This document shows, one piece after another, positions 1 to 13,311 of a stretch of DNA of 64,000 nucleotides; the stretch's first letter is position 1, and every line of letters begins with the position of its first letter. The position numbers and the translations under genes are program-made. Origin of the DNA: Eucalyptus grandis. Its lineage: Eukaryota; Streptophyta; Magnoliopsida; Myrtales; Myrtaceae. The stretch covers positions 17,228,520 through 17,292,519 of the forward strand of contig NC_052615.1 of the NCBI RefSeq assembly GCF_016545825.1, given 5' to 3'. The notes under the pieces were generated by a model. That model searched no databases and was not told the origin of the DNA. It saw nothing but the letters and a program-made list of their open reading frames with translations.

Positions 1-385
1 ATTTTTCTATAATAATTTTTTTGTAGATACAAAAATCGAGTTAATTTTTGACCAAAAAAATTATAAGGAAAAATTATGCACAATCAATAGTTGGGCCAAA
101 TTTATTTTTTTGTAAAGATTGATTAATTTTGACTGCAAAAAATATTATCTTTCATGGTGGTGCTGGTGGTGTTTTTGTTGATGCGAATGTTCATGATGGT
201 GCTTAAGATGGTTTTATGCTTCCATAATATGATTTAAAAAGAAGAAGAAGAAGATAACTTTGTATCCTTAATATAGAAAATGAATAAGTGAATATACAAA
301 ATAAAGCGAATGATGTTAACAACCATCTAGCAGTGTATTAGACGCTTTACAGCACTGTAATGCTTAATATGCACTGTTGCATATG

Positions 386-387
<2 letters not shown>

Positions 388-416
<29 letters not shown>
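388..416. repeat. Poly(T) tract, 29 bases
   Basis: An uninterrupted run of T lies inside the first tandem unit. The equivalent place in the second unit (about 1409) has only a short TTTTT, so the run expanded in this copy or marks the poly(A) end of a minus-strand retroposed sequence. Confidence 0.7.
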
Positions 417-423
<7 letters not shown>

Positions 424-1016
424 AGGACTTTTATTGTCGGGATTATATTGCAAATTAAGACTTCATACTTCAATATACAAAATATTAGTGAGAAGCGAGG
501 GAGTTTGATTAGAGAGCTGATCGAACTATGTGGAGGCTTGGACATTGAGTGACCCTCTACAAGAGCAATCATCCTCAAATGAGGACACAACAACATCATA
601 TCATCATCCTAGAAGACAGAGTGTCGACTTTCCTTCATTCTTTGTTTTAGATAAAATGGGTGAAATGGAAACTCCATAAGAAAAAAAAAATGTCGCATTA
701 AAAGTTCTTTAAATTTATTTCTCAACTTTTCTTTAGATATCATAACTTTTATCCGAAAGTTATTTTGAAATATTTCCATGATAAGTTTCCGTAGATGCAA
801 AAATCGAGTTAATTTTCGACCCAAAAAAAGTTACAAGGAAAAATTATGCACAATCAATATTTGAGTTAATTTATTTTATAAGACTTGATTAATTTTAACT
901 ACAAAAGATATTATTTTCATGGTGGTGCTTTTGTTGATGCAGATGTTCATAATGGTACTTAAGATGGTTTTATCTTTCCATGATAAGATTAAAAAAAGAA
1001 GAAGAAGAAATATCTT

Positions 1017-1215
1017 TGAATTTCACGTGGAATTCCTTCAACGTCGAGGTCGAGGTGTACTGGTTCAAGACGCTGTCGACGATTCCATCGAGTACGAAGC
1101 CGATTCAATCCCTATGCTCAGAGGAGGAGGGGATAAGGTCGGTTGCTGGAGGATCGACCATGGAGGGCTTCGCCATGGAATTCAATTCTAAGGTTCCGGC
1201 AGAAATTTCAGGTTA
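1017..1215 (-). other. Exon-like segment in repeat copy 2, possible F-box/FBD gene scrap
   Basis: This less AT-rich block is absent from the neighbouring repeat unit. Read on the minus strand it gives a short peptide beginning MAKPSMVDPP, then a stop, then FVLDGIVDSVLNQYTS followed by LKEFHVKF. That resembles the FVDRVL....LKKFRL.F pattern in plant F-box/LRR and FBD proteins. The plus strand is also open here. The likeness is weak and there is an internal stop, so it is at best a captured or relic exon. Confidence 0.2.
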
Positions 1216-3044
1216 GGACTTGTGAGCCAAGCAAGACGAAGGCGAAGAGCAATGCAAGTCATTTGGCCCTTATACAAAAGGAACAAGTGAATATGCAAAA
1301 CAAGTCAATTGATGTCATGGCCATAAATAACAACTATCATCTCGTAGTATATTGGACTCTTTACAACATCAGCACGGTGATGCTTAATACGCACTGTTGC
1401 ATATAGTCTTTTTGACTTATAATGACTTTTATGGTTGGGATGATATTGCAAATTAATACTTCATACTTCAAGATAAAAAAATATTGGTGAGAAGCGAGAG
1501 TGAGCAATCATCCACACAACAACACCATATCATCATCTAGAAGATTTGCAAATAGAGTGCCAACTCCTTCTTTCTTTGTTTTTGGATGACATGGAGACTC
1601 AAGAAGAGAAAAAACGTCCCATTGAAACTCTTATGTGTTCTTTAGATTTATTTTCCAAAGTTTTCTTTAGATTTCATTACTTTTCTTCAAAAGTTATTTT
1701 GAATAATTCAAATAATAAGTTTTACGTTGATGCAAAAATCAAGTTAATTAAACGTTGCAAGGGTCAAGAAAAAAAGTTGTAAGGAAAAATTATACACAAT
1801 CAATATTTTGATCAATTTTTTTCATAACCATTAATTTTAATTTTAACTACAAGAGATGTTGCCATGACACTTTTTATCATCTTTAGAATAAATTCTTTCT
1901 TGTATCATAAAATATCAAATCACCCGATGATTCTTCTTAGCACATGTGTCAACCTAAATCAGACAATCACGGATCTTCCCAAAGGACAACTCTTGACATT
2001 TTATATATGCAAACATATCATATTGACCCAACATTAGTAGCAGTTGAACTTAATTGTATGAAAAAAACAAGGAAGAGACTATCTTATCGCAATATTGATA
2101 AATGGAGAAAATTAATTCATCGAATACTACAAAGAGCATAACCATTTTAGGAGAAGGAGTTGGAACCAACTCGAAAATTTGGAAAGATGAAACCATTTTA
2201 AGCATCACCATGAACATTAGCATTAACAAAGAGGAGTCGGAATTGACTCGAAAATTTCGAAAAATAAAAACATCTTAAGCATAACCATAAACATTAGCAT
2301 CAACAAAAGAGGAGCCGAAACTGACTCAAAAATTTGGAAAGATAAGGATTGAAGTTTTAGAAACCCTAACCTTAGAGCGAATCCCTCCATCGAGTGGAGA
2401 GCATATGGTAAAGTGAAACCTTAATTTGAGACCAACAAAGGTGGCCCTTACTGGCCTTGGGCGTGGGCTACCCACACTAGCCTCAAGTGGGAGTTACCCT
2501 CACCAAATCCGAAGAGGGGAAAAAGAAAAATAAGAGGAAAGAAATAAAAAAAAATGGTAAAAGATTGATAAAATAAAAAAAAAAAAATTGCAAAAACTAT
2601 ACACATTAGGGTCTTTTAGCAAGAATTGGCAGGAAGAAATAAATTGACAAATCGTCAAAAGTTTTAGGAACAAATTGGTATCATTGAAAGGTTTAGACTA
2701 AATTAGCCATCATACAAAGTAGATTTAAAGTGTTTTGAACAATTTTCTCACTCGGGACCTTGTCATGAGCAATGCGAGAAAATTGTTCAAAAAGTCCTAA
2801 ACCTATCTTTTACCAATTTGATCCTAAATTTTTCAATTTTGTCAATTTTATTCTAAATATTTTCAATTCTTTCCAATTAAATCTATCTGGTGAATTTTGA
2901 TCGAAATTCATTGACGTGAAATGTCGGCGGTGCCACATAACATAGTTTGTCTGATGCGAGACAATTTTTAATAATATTTTAATATTTTTTTTATTTTTTT
3001 ATTTTTTCCTCTTTCTTTCTTTTCCACTTTCTTCTTCCTTTTGT

Positions 3045-3365
3045 TGATGGTCGGCAAGCTGGCCTCGTCCGCCACAAGTGAGGCTTGGCCCAGCGAGGGC
3101 AAGCCTCAATGAGGGGAGCCCTCACCCAAGCTAGGCAAGCTTGATCCTTGCCCAAGCCGGGCGGCCTCGCCAAGCATCACCTGCCCAAGCGATGCCAAGC
3201 CTAAGGCCGATCCCCGTCACCTTGGTGAGGGTCGGCCTCACCCGAGGCTAGATCCGGCAATGTTAGCCCTCACCTAAGCCAGGGCGGCATTGCCTTCGCC
3301 CAGCCAAGTTAAGCCTTGCCGAGGCTCGCCCTCACCTGGGGAAGGTGAGGCTAGTCAGCCACCAG
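3045..3365. repeat. GC-rich core rich in GAGGC/GCCTC words
   Basis: This GC-rich island inside an AT-rich repeat is made of short words such as GCCTCACC, GAGGCTTGGCC and CAAGCCT on both strands. The second tandem unit lacks it: there TTGATGGTGTCGG joins directly to the flank after the core. Similar islands occur at 23.4-24.0 kb, 42.0-42.3 kb and 48.8-49.1 kb. Reading frames in it are by-products of composition. Confidence 0.6.
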
Positions 3366-3718
3366 CAAAAGGAAAAAGAAAATGGAAAAGAAAGAAAGAG
3401 AAAAAGAAAAGGAAAAGAACTGAAAATAAGAAAAATTCAAAAAAATATTAAATTATTACCAAAAATTGTTTATGTGAAAGCCAATTATGTCACATGGCAT
3501 AACCATTTTAAGAGGAGTTGGAACCAACTAAAAAATTTGGAAAGATGAAACCATTTTAAGCATCACCATGAACATTAGCATCAACAAAAGAGGAGCCAGA
3601 ACTGACTCGAAGATTTGGAAAGATAAAAACATCTTAAGCATAACCATAAAAAGCAGCATCAACAAAAGAGGAGCCAAAACTAACTCAAAATTGGAAAGAT
3701 ATGGATTGAAGTTTTAGG

Positions 3719-4010
3719 GCGCGCATGACAACGTTTCTATTTCTCCAATTCTCTATTTCTCTATACCCTAAAACAATTTTTGAACAGAAATCTGTTTAGT
3801 AACGCAATTTCATTTTTCTATTTCTGAAACAAATTTCTATTCCATAAATAGATTTAGAGTAGGAATCAGAAGTTAAAATTTTTAGTTTTTCTATTTTTGG
3901 AATATAAATGAGAAATCAAAACTTTCTTCATCGTTCACTCTCGTCATCGTCTATCGCCCACCCACCGCCTATGGGATGCTGAACGGCTGCCACCGGTGGA
4001 GAGCATGTTA
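3719..4010. mobile_element. Insertion of about 290 bp in repeat unit 2, MITE-like end
   Basis: Unit 1 reads GAAGTTTTAGAAACCCTAACC without a break; unit 2 is interrupted after GAAGTTTTAG by GGCGCGCATGACAACGTTTC and resumes near GTTAGAAACCCTAACC. The left end GCATGACAACRTTTCTATTTC matches the left end of the element at 47,831, so this is probably a fragment of that family. The right end is not clearly defined and no clean target duplication was seen. Confidence 0.5.
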
Positions 4011-4740
4011 GAAACCCTAACCTTTGAGCAAATTCCTCCATCAAGTGGAGAGCATGTTAAAGTCAAACCTTAATTTGAGACCAACAACGGTGGCCCACGC
4101 TGGCCTCAAGTGTGGGCTACCCTCACCAAATCCAAAGAGGGGAAAAAGAAAAATAGAAGGAAAGAAACGAAAAAAAAAGTAAAAGATTAATAAAATAAAA
4201 TAAAAATTGCAAAAATTATACACATTAGGGTTTTTAGCCAAAATTGTCAGGAAGAAATAAATTGACAAATCATCAAAATATTTAGGAACAAATTGGTATA
4301 ATTGAAATGTTTAGACTACATTAGCCATCATACAGTAGATTTAAAGTTTTTTGGACAATTGTCTCACTCGGGACCTTGTCATGAGCAATGCAAGAAAGTT
4401 GTTCAAAAAGTCCTAAACCTATCTTTTGCCAATTTCGTCCTAAATTTTTTAATTTTGTCAATTCAATTCTAAACACTTTCATTTCTTTCCAATTAAATCT
4501 ATCTAGTGAATTTTGATCGAAATTTGTTAACGTGGATCTTTGGCAGTGCCACTTAATACAATCTTATTTGATGTCGACAATTTTTAATAATATTTTAATA
4601 TTTTATGAAAGTTTCTGTTTTCTATTTCTTTTCCTCTTTCTTTCTTTTCCACTTTCTTCTTCCTTCTATTGATGGTGTCGGCCACCAGCAAAAGGAAAAA
4701 GAAAATGGAAAAGAAAGAAAGAGAAAAAAAAAAGAAAATA

Positions 4741-5940
4741 AATTATTTGTGTTACTCTACATCGTCCCCTCATGTCTAGAGTATCCTATCATCTCGATTA
4801 GGCTTAGCAATGATTTATGTGCTGGTTAAATAAGGAGCAATGCAATATCCTACTTTCCCTATTCATTTTGAATAATGGCAATCGGCATGTATTTAACAGT
4901 GATTGCTAAATTGGTACGATAAAGCAAGGATCCTGCATTGCCTAAGCAGGGCGCTCTGAACTTGAATATAAGTTTTGGGATCTCCTCCACATTCAGCTAC
5001 AGTTTTTGGTACGAAGGGGGTTTCGGAGCCCAGCGTTCCTCTTCACCCTCCATCCGTAGAGGGCCCTGGTGAGAAAAGCTTGAATTTAAGCTTCAGGGTA
5101 CCCTCGTTATCAAATTGTTTATATACCAACGTGTTGAATACTAGCACATTGAATTGGGCAAACTTGCGTCCCAATAATCTTATGTGTTCTTCTATCCCTT
5201 TCTCTTTTCTTCTCTCCTGAAGCTACATGGCCAATATGGAAGTATTTCGGTCACATGACCTAATTTGATCAACATCCTTTCACAAAGTGAAAAAGAACAT
5301 AAATGGCAGCTTCTTTGGCGTGGTTGAATATGCCTCTTACTTGCTTACATTATCCTCACATGAGACGTGGAGCAAGCAAGTTCATCCTCTCTCTCATTTT
5401 TTTCTTTTCCCTATGGCCCTACGATTCATCATACTTCACTCTGGGAAATGCTCAACTGAAGTCTTGCTTTGCAGCTAAAAATCAACCTATCTTTTGCTTC
5501 ACGTTAATCGGCATTGTCTGCTTAATTTTGCATTCAATTGTGGTTAAATTGACCTTTAATGCTAGTGCACTAAAAGCTCCTGAAGCACACGGTTATCCCA
5601 TCAGCCACATGCAGTTTTTCTAGCACGTATTGACTTAGAGTTAGTCATTGCAAATAACCTAAATGTTCATTTTCCCAGCATTTTTCCCGGAGCACTAAAC
5701 TACAATGATTTGGAAATGTATTGATTTGAACATGATTCATTAAAAATCAATACTATGAAAAGGTTGAATTGGCAAATCATATACAATGATTTGAAACTAG
5801 ATCATTAAAATTCTAAAACAATCATGTCCATTTAAATCATTATAGTTAACCAATCTCTTGTATTAATTTCTCGAGATTGCTGACATCTAAATTTGTTGAC
5901 TGTTCAATGGTTCATTCTTATAAAAATATAAAATAGCTAA

Positions 5941-5978
<38 letters not shown>

Positions 5979-8900
5979 TAAACAAAGGGGTAAATAACAA
6001 ATCAATTAGCAAAAAAAGTTCTTAGAAAAATATTGGACAAATGATGGTGTTAGAGAGAGAAAGGGGGAGGGGTGGGGGGGAGAAGAGGGCTTTTCTGCTT
6101 CGTGGCCCAATTTATATAAAATTTCTCCCAAGCCAAAAGCCCCACAAGCCCGTCCTCTCCAGCCCCCCACTGACCCATTCCATATGCCGAAGCCGCAGCC
6201 CATTAACTCAAAGCCCATAAGAAGCAAAGCCCAAGAAACAATGAAAAAGGCCCGGCCACGTCACCTTCTTCCCCAAGCGCTCGCTGAAGAATGTGACATG
6301 GCCGGAGGGGGAGGCTGGAGACTCCATGGAAATTTATTTTGTGAAGCTCTTCTCTCAATCTGCCATTGATCATTGCTGTCTCACTGCCTTCTTCCATTAA
6401 CGAGCACACACACCAAAAATCCTTGAGCAGAGAGCCTTAACTTTGCACGTAATCTCTTCGACCAAGCTGCCCACCACATGTTTGATAAAATGTCTGAACC
6501 ACATAAGCGTGAGCGTAGTATCGGATCTGGCCTCAATCACGTTGCGTTCTCTGTTGATTCGTTGCTCTGATCGTGTAAACTACATAAATCCGTTCATTGT
6601 TCGCATTAAAGTTCACTTCCTAGGAAACATACTTCCCCGCGTCTGCGCTTTCCCATGTTGTGATGGTTTTTGTGTTTCATATTCTCATCGTGGTGATGAA
6701 CGTTGGTTGTGGGTGAGAATATGGATTGGAGTCATGATTTAAGCACTCCACCCGGGTTACTTTTCAATGTCCCTGTTCTCTTCGTCTTTGGGAGTTACGG
6801 CCAATAAGGGTATTCGGCCAGTGGCAGTCTGGTGACGGGGAGATGTTGATTGCAGCGGTCGATGGCCGGCGAAGGTGCTCCGGTGACGGTGGCTGGGTAA
6901 GAGACGATCGGTCTTGTGTTTTCGAGCGAGCAGCTTGCTTGCTTTTGTATAGGATAGTTGATTAAGTAAAAGAGAAAAGAAAAAAGGGGAACGACATACT
7001 GAGAAGGGGAAGAGCACAGACGTCCATGGAAAAGAAATAGATAAAATGAGTTATAAATAAACAAAAGAGAAAAGAGAAAAAAGAGATAATGACCCGTCCA
7101 TAAAATTTGGCTCAATATGCAATGTGATCCTCAAATTTTTAATTTGCGTAACGTAATTTTTGAACTTTACCTTAATATAAAATACAATTGATTCACTTTT
7201 AATTTGTTCAATATAGTTACTAAACTTTTAATACATATTTAATTTTATCCCTGAATTGTATATGGCAAAATCGACATATGATTTTCTATGTACAACTTAA
7301 TTGCATGATTTTAAAGATTTAGTATTCAATTACTCTCTTTTCAATAAACGTTTGAGATTTTGCACAAATTCAAAGTATGGAAGTCTTAAAATCTTGCAAA
7401 CTCAAAACATCGCTAATTTGATAGCTTAAAAGTTCTTTTTTTAATCAATTTCTAATCATCTAAAAAGTGGTTTTAATTGCGAAAACAACAGGGGCGCTAG
7501 ATACTAGTTTCAGTGATCCGGGTTGATGGGATATCTAGGATTTTAGGTAATTTTGCAAAAAGTAACGTTTAAAATAGTTTTATGAAATTATCCATGAGTT
7601 TCTAGTGAGAAAAAATTGACTAGTATACCGATTGTTTCGATTGCGGAGTTTATAGAAAAACACAGGCATAATAACAATATATTTTGTTCCAAAATATCTG
7701 ATCGCTAATCAAGCAGAATTGCAATTATCTTAAATGGATTTTCTAAATCTTATATTAATAAAGCAAGAAACTGGTCCAAAATAATTCAAGTTGAATCTAA
7801 AATTTCTTGAAAAATTCTCCGGAAAGGTGAAAACTGACTTGCTTGGATTTCCATAGGGCTGGCTTGGTTTTTAAGCAAAGAGGAGTTGTGTGCACAACGC
7901 CGGCCCAATATGCACGTCGGAGCAGCGGCAGAGTTGTCTCGTGGCTCTTCTAAGTTGGTTTACTTTTGCTATTCTTTTTTCACGTTTAAAATTCAGACGA
8001 AAATTTGACAGTACGTAAATATCTTGAACGGGGGGAGAATATCTTGTACGGATTGCCAAATCTTCAATCCAAAGAGACAAGAAACATTGGATTACTCGAT
8101 CTCCATGATTGGGTCACGAGGCGAGGACTAATATCCACCAAGATGTGTCTCTATCATTGGATTGGTTGGACGGTGATTGAATCTATCTATCATTAAATTA
8201 TAAGGTATAGAGTGGTAGGTGAGATTCGTAGGTGGATAGATCTCTACCATTAGATGAGAGGTGAAATCAATGGTTGTAATTAAAGAAATCATGTTAAGCC
8301 CTTCCCTCATTTGTATCTTAACTTTCAAGCAATATAACACATTCTGTCCTCGAGTATAGTCATCTAAACACTTTTTCTCTACATTGATATGTGATTTTAA
8401 TAGAAAATAAAATTAGAGTGTATATAAATTTATTTATAGAATATTAATATGCTTTAAATAAAAATTTATTATATTATTAATTTAGTAAAAATTAAATTAA
8501 TAAGTAAAGATAAAGAGTGATCGATTTATTTATTTCTACTATCATTTTTCTTGCGTAATCGTTTTAAAGCTTTATATTTCTATCAATCTCTACTTTTCAC
8601 TTACATATCAACTCTATCGTTCCATCCACTTCTCAAAATTTTCTGTCATATTCAGCTTTACTCTCTTTCCACGATTTATCGAAATTCTTAGCCTCCCCTC
8701 TTGTCTCAAATCTCCTCTTCTGGTCTTTTTGCTCTCTTTCTACAATTTCTCGAAATTATTAGCCTTCCCTCTTAGCTTCAAATTCTCCTCTTCTAATATT
8801 TTTGCTTCAAGTTCTTTCAATACTAAAGCCGAGAGTTTTTTTTCAGGCACATTCAACTAGGAGATGATGTTGTTCCGTTGTTCAATCCTAAGCTAGGGCT

Positions 8901-11268
8901 AAATTAGGAGCACAAAAGCTGGAAAGTGGAGCACGCAACATTAAGTGTTAGAACTGAAACAAATGATTGAAAAGACAGGGCAAATATGATATGCACTGGC
9001 TTTTTTTTTCAAGAGCTTTCAAAAATGGCGAGGGGATGTTCTCATCCCATAAGGACAAGTCTTCGACTTGAGCTAGTCCAAAAAAGATTTAAGGGTCCTC
9101 TAGATAGGCGGGAGAATCATCCTGTGATGGGAGATCCCGCTTGGCTGTGGCCCGTATTCCCTGTTAATTTGAGAAGAAAAATATCGGATTAGCTGCACAG
9201 GGAATCAGGTGCCGTGTTCCCAAGCCCCCAAACAAAAGCGTCGAGAGGAAAAGGCTACTGTTGGAGTTTACCGAACTTCAATTTATTAGGCCCCATTATC
9301 ATTTCTGAACTTGAGGGCAAAGTTGTGGATGTTGTTGCCAGGTTCCATCCATGACCAATCAAATCACTAGGCCGAAATAAAAAGTTGAACAGGATGCGTA
9401 TAGGGTTGAACACAGCCATTTATGGAAAACCTGAGTACCCTTTGCAGCATCTTTAATGTTAATAATTGTTGCAAATTAAGCTTGTAAATCTGAAAAACGT
9501 GAGTACTCAACATCATCCATTTCCTAGAAATTGGTTCTAAAATTTGTTACTACGAAAATGTTGATTATCGTGGACATTTCTTTGGCATTTTTTTTGTAAA
9601 CTCTTGAATTTTGTCACTTATCACATATTATTTATACTTGGCCTGTGCTCCGTGGGACGACAAGAAAATATTCAATGATATTTACTACCCGTCATTGCTT
9701 ACGCAGTTGCCAAGGTGGATCCATTCAACAAGTGGCATGTGTCCACTTGCCACATGATGAGCATTGGAACAAACATTCTCTCGACTTTGTCTTTAATCAC
9801 ACACGCACACATATATATTATAGATAGATGGTACTTGCCCGATTTGATTAAAAAGTAATAAATTAATTTATTTTAGGACAGCGTTATTTCCACCCCTAAA
9901 TAACTACATTCATCTCCATTCATACTAAAAAAAACAAAACTACCCTTAGTCTTTCAATTGCAGCTTCAAGTGATGGCTTGACATCTTCTTCTTTTTTTTC
10001 CTATTTATAATGGTTATCACAATTAAGCATTTTATGTGTTCTATTTTTTAAAGTATCAAAGAGAAGTGCATTCTCAAATATTCGTATAATGTTTTACGAA
10101 CTCCTTGTAAAATCATTTTTTTAGTAGTAAGAAAAATGGCATTCTCGGATATAATATAAAACTGAAAATGTCTTTTTTTAATCATTGATCTTATAACAAC
10201 TTATCTAATTTTTTTCCATCTTATCTCCAAAGCTCACTTTTTTGGTGAACTTTTTATTAATTATAGTCTACAATATATATGAAGTCTCTTTATTTACTAT
10301 ATCAAGAAATTTATCTTTTTTCCTTACTATACGAACGAGATACTTTTATACAAAGCATGTAAGACATTAGGGGAATATATAGGAATACACTAAAAGCATT
10401 ATGCACAATAAGGTGTCTTGATATGTATTTGTAAACAGTTCGTATGATATTATTCTTTTTGTCAATAAAAAAATAATGATTTTTCATTACAATTCCAAAA
10501 AAAAAAAAAAAAAATCTTAGTTTATGCAATGTTTGATTTAATTAAAAGTATCCACCTAACAATTTATCCATAAATATAATCAAAAACATGGAAAATAACT
10601 AGATTTTTGGAAATTTCTCTTTTCGACAAAACATACTTTTATGGAAGTAATGCTAACAATATATATCACCTTTAATATACATGGAAAATCTACAACAAAC
10701 AAAAAAAATATATATGAAATTCTTAATTATGGTAAGTAGATCCTACATAGATATAGAAAAATTAAAGAAAGGAAAATAAATAAATTTGAGATCATAAATC
10801 TAAATTGTAATTAAATGATAGAGGGCAGTTTTGTCTTTTTAATAAAAATTGGGTGAATTTAGTATAGGGTATGGAAATAGTGCCGCCCTTATTTTTATCT
10901 ACCCACATAAAAAGTTTTATTAACAGTATATATCTAGTAATGAACTAAATTAGTAATGTACTAAATTACTTTTTTACTTCCTCTATCATATTTCTCTTCT
11001 TTGTTTGCTTTTATAAACTTAGAGTCTATTCAATAACATAATTGAGTGCTAAGAATTAAATAGTTTAGCACCTAATAAGAACTAAAATCACTTAATTAGG
11101 GAGGCAAAGGGATTACTTAAGTAGGAAACGTAATTGATGACAATTAGAATCTTGTCATCAATTACTTAAGTAGAAAACGTAATCGGTTCGTTCGAACATC
11201 ATGATCATAACAAATTCGCTCTCTTCTCCGTTGACTGGAGCTCTTAGAAGAAGCAGCTGACTAGGGAT
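4741..11268. other. Intergenic region with no recognisable gene
   Basis: Reading frames here are short, overlap on both strands and match no family I know. The stretch 6060-6420 is less AT-rich and might hold an old exon or promoter, but nothing specific is seen. The parts 7100-8900 and 9830-11,100 are strongly AT-rich with poly(A)/poly(T) tracts. Confidence 0.5.
5946..5976. repeat. (TA)n microsatellite
   Basis: About fifteen TA dinucleotides in an AT-rich spacer. Likely polymorphic. Confidence 0.9.
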
Positions 11269-12178
11269 ATGCGGTCGCAGAAAATTGAATCACTCCCGTC
11301 AAAACGTTCTCTTCAATTTTCGGGTAGTTGTAATGGGCTCTTCATCTTCAGAGGACTGTCTTCACGTGCTTGCTGTACTGTCAACCCTATCAGACAAGAG
11401 CAACTCACCATCAGTGCGGGTACGGGTATGATTGTTGGCTTCTTTGCTTTGGGAACTCGCCCACAAATAAGTACGAGTTGCTTAACTATGGAAGTACTAT
11501 CGGTGGTTTCACATTTTAGATAGATAGTTTAAGCCAACTATCGCGTGGTGGGAGAGTGGGTCATTTCCTTAACGTTCTAGAGAACTATTTGCCCCATCTG
11601 TTGTAAATGGGTGTTTCATTGGATGGCGATTGGGAAGCAGGGAAAGGAAGACATATTGCCCCTGTGTGCACATTCTATCATGGTGTTTTAACACAGAAAA
11701 TTACGAATTTCATCCAGGAAAGGTTAGAGAATCATGTCAAGGTCATGAAAAGATGCAGTTGTTGGCAACCAAGGGCCACCTATATGCATATGGTACGTAT
11801 GCCAAAACCTTGGACATATGGGTTTTGGAGGACTCTGCAAATTGGTATTGGGTTAAAAAGTTCAACATCTATCTTGAATGGGACTTGAAGCAGTACTCAA
11901 TTGATGACATTTCTATAATGAACCATCGGACAACTTATCAAATGAAGCTTATCGATACATGGAAGGATGAAGTGCTTTTGGTGGTGCTCGAGAAGGGCCC
12001 TTTTCGGTACCACATGCGGCTTAAAACTATTACGGAAGCTCAATTTGCATGTCCACCTCCTATCAGTCTTATCGGTGGTAATCAGACGAGTAGACTTTAT
12101 GAAATGATTGCTATTGAACGTACGATGAGTCTTAAGTCATTGGGAGATTTCTTGGGTTCGTCTCAAGTGGTAAAATAA
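11269..12178 (+). pseudogene. F-box protein, F-box associated (FBA) domain, degenerate
   Basis: The reading starts in one frame with SCNGLFIFRG and CTVNPIRQEQLT, the usual start of an F-box associated domain (a CNGL block followed by a NPxT/R block). It continues in other frames with VNGCFIGW, then CFNTENYEFHPGK, and HLYAYGTYAKTLDIWVLED.., then NWYWVKKFNI.LEWDLKQYS. This order (nucleotide-like repeats of a beta-propeller-type domain ending in DIWVLED and W.KK) is typical of plant FBA domains that bind substrates for SCF ubiquitin ligases. At least two frame changes are needed (near 11,460 and 11,600), and no N-terminal F-box (LPxxL) is seen upstream. I therefore call it a pseudogene or gene fragment. 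The last part, 11,630-12,178, remains open for 182 codons. Confidence 0.7.
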
Positions 12179-13311
12179 AGTTTATGTGGACGCCATGATA
12201 AGGAAGTGTAGTGATTTTTTTTAAGAGATGTTTGCCAGTGGTCATTTGTGGTGTTTAATTGTGGCTCCATTTCTATCTTTTCCCACTCTCATTTTAACCA
12301 CCGTTGGAAATATGGCATGATTTTCGTTGATTCATTCTGATTGTATGGTGTTAAAGTCAGATTTGCATACTCAATTTTTAAAGTTTACTTAATTTTATTT
12401 TCCCAAGTACCATTGACATCATCGGAAAGCTTATTAATCGAATTCTTCGAAACACAGGGAAACCAATTTAGAGAATGCTTATACAGAAGAGTTAGATATT
12501 TTTCTTGTTTACTTAAATCATTGGAAAGTTTGTGCTCGATCTGTATAAATGTACGATTTTGTTGAGCAAATTCATAGATTTTCCAAGCCATCAAAATTGG
12601 ATTGTGTGGCATGGATGATAATCTTGAGATCTATCTATCCGGATTTTGGTAGAATTAAATATTTTTAAAATGATAACTATAAATGTCAACCAAATTATCC
12701 CCTTTGATTGGATTTTTAATTGAGAGAAGTTAAGTCCAATGTCTTTTTTAACTTCCAATATTATTCAATAATAATGACTCTAGAAAATAAATAGTTGAAT
12801 ATGGCAAAAATATTCTTGATTCATTAGAAAGCCTGTGGCTCGATCTCATAATCGTTAATCGCATAATGATAAAGTCAGACTTGCACATTCAACTGTTAAA
12901 ATTTACTTTATTTATTTTTTCTATGTAAAGTTGACAAAACAATTTGCAGGTGACCTTGCTCTTTCCTTGTTTGAATTTGGTATATTTTCTTATTTTCCCT
13001 CTTAACCTTACAAATCTTGATGGGCCAGAATATTTTTCAAATTTTTATTATAAGATCTTAAAAGCAAAGTAACAAGATCCTTCGTACATTATCTGTCATA
13101 TATCTGACGTACAAAATTTCATAAAATCCCACAAAAAAAGTTTAAAAAATAGAGCGTTCACATGACAAACCTTGAAGTCAAAACTCAAGCAAATATATGA
13201 ACAGGCTCACTTCAGGCTGAAACATGAAAGCTTAACTTATTACAAAAGACGAGTGAAAACATTCCTTAAACATAGTCACTTCACTTCCTTAACAATTCGT
13301 TTGCATGAACT
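12179..13311. other. Spacer between facing F-box fragments, with internal direct repeats
   Basis: No gene is seen. Two related stretches occur about 520 bases apart: AAAGTCAGATTTGCATACTC at 12,354 and AAAGTCAGACTTGCACATTC at about 12,873, each followed by TTTACTT and near ..GGAAAG/..GAAAGCCTGTGG..CTCGATCT. This would be the loop if the two F-box fragments pair in a transcript. Confidence 0.5.

Larger units (their letters stand above)
1..1900. repeat. Tandem repeat, about 2.2 copies of a 0.77-0.94 kb unit
   Basis: The same ordered blocks recur from about 26, 792 and 1729: a stretch with AAAAATC.AGTTAATT, then AAGGAAAAATTAT.CACAATCAAT, then (copies 1 and 2) GGTGGTGCT..TTTTGTTGATG, a GAAGAAGAAGAA tract and TGCTTAATA.GCACTGTTGCATAT. 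The third copy ends near 1860. Copy 2 is longer because it carries about 220 extra bases at 1018-1240 that copy 1 lacks. No gene is recognised in the unit itself. Confidence 0.75.
2154..4740. repeat. Tandem duplication of a roughly 1.35 kb transposon-like unit
   Basis: Unit 1 (about 2154-3500) and unit 2 (about 3508-4740) share long blocks in the same order: GGAGTTGGAACCAACT at each start, AAACCCTAACCTT, GGAGAGCAT, ACACATTAGGGT, GTCATGAGCAATGC, TTCAAAAAGTCCTAAACC, and CCACCAGCAAAAGGAAAAAG near each end. Unit 2 has gained about 290 bases (3719-4010) and lost the 300-base GC-rich core of unit 1. The GTCCTAAACC motif also occurs in the inverted-repeat transposon at 23,161, so this looks like a related non-autonomous DNA element. 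No coding function is seen. Confidence 0.7.
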
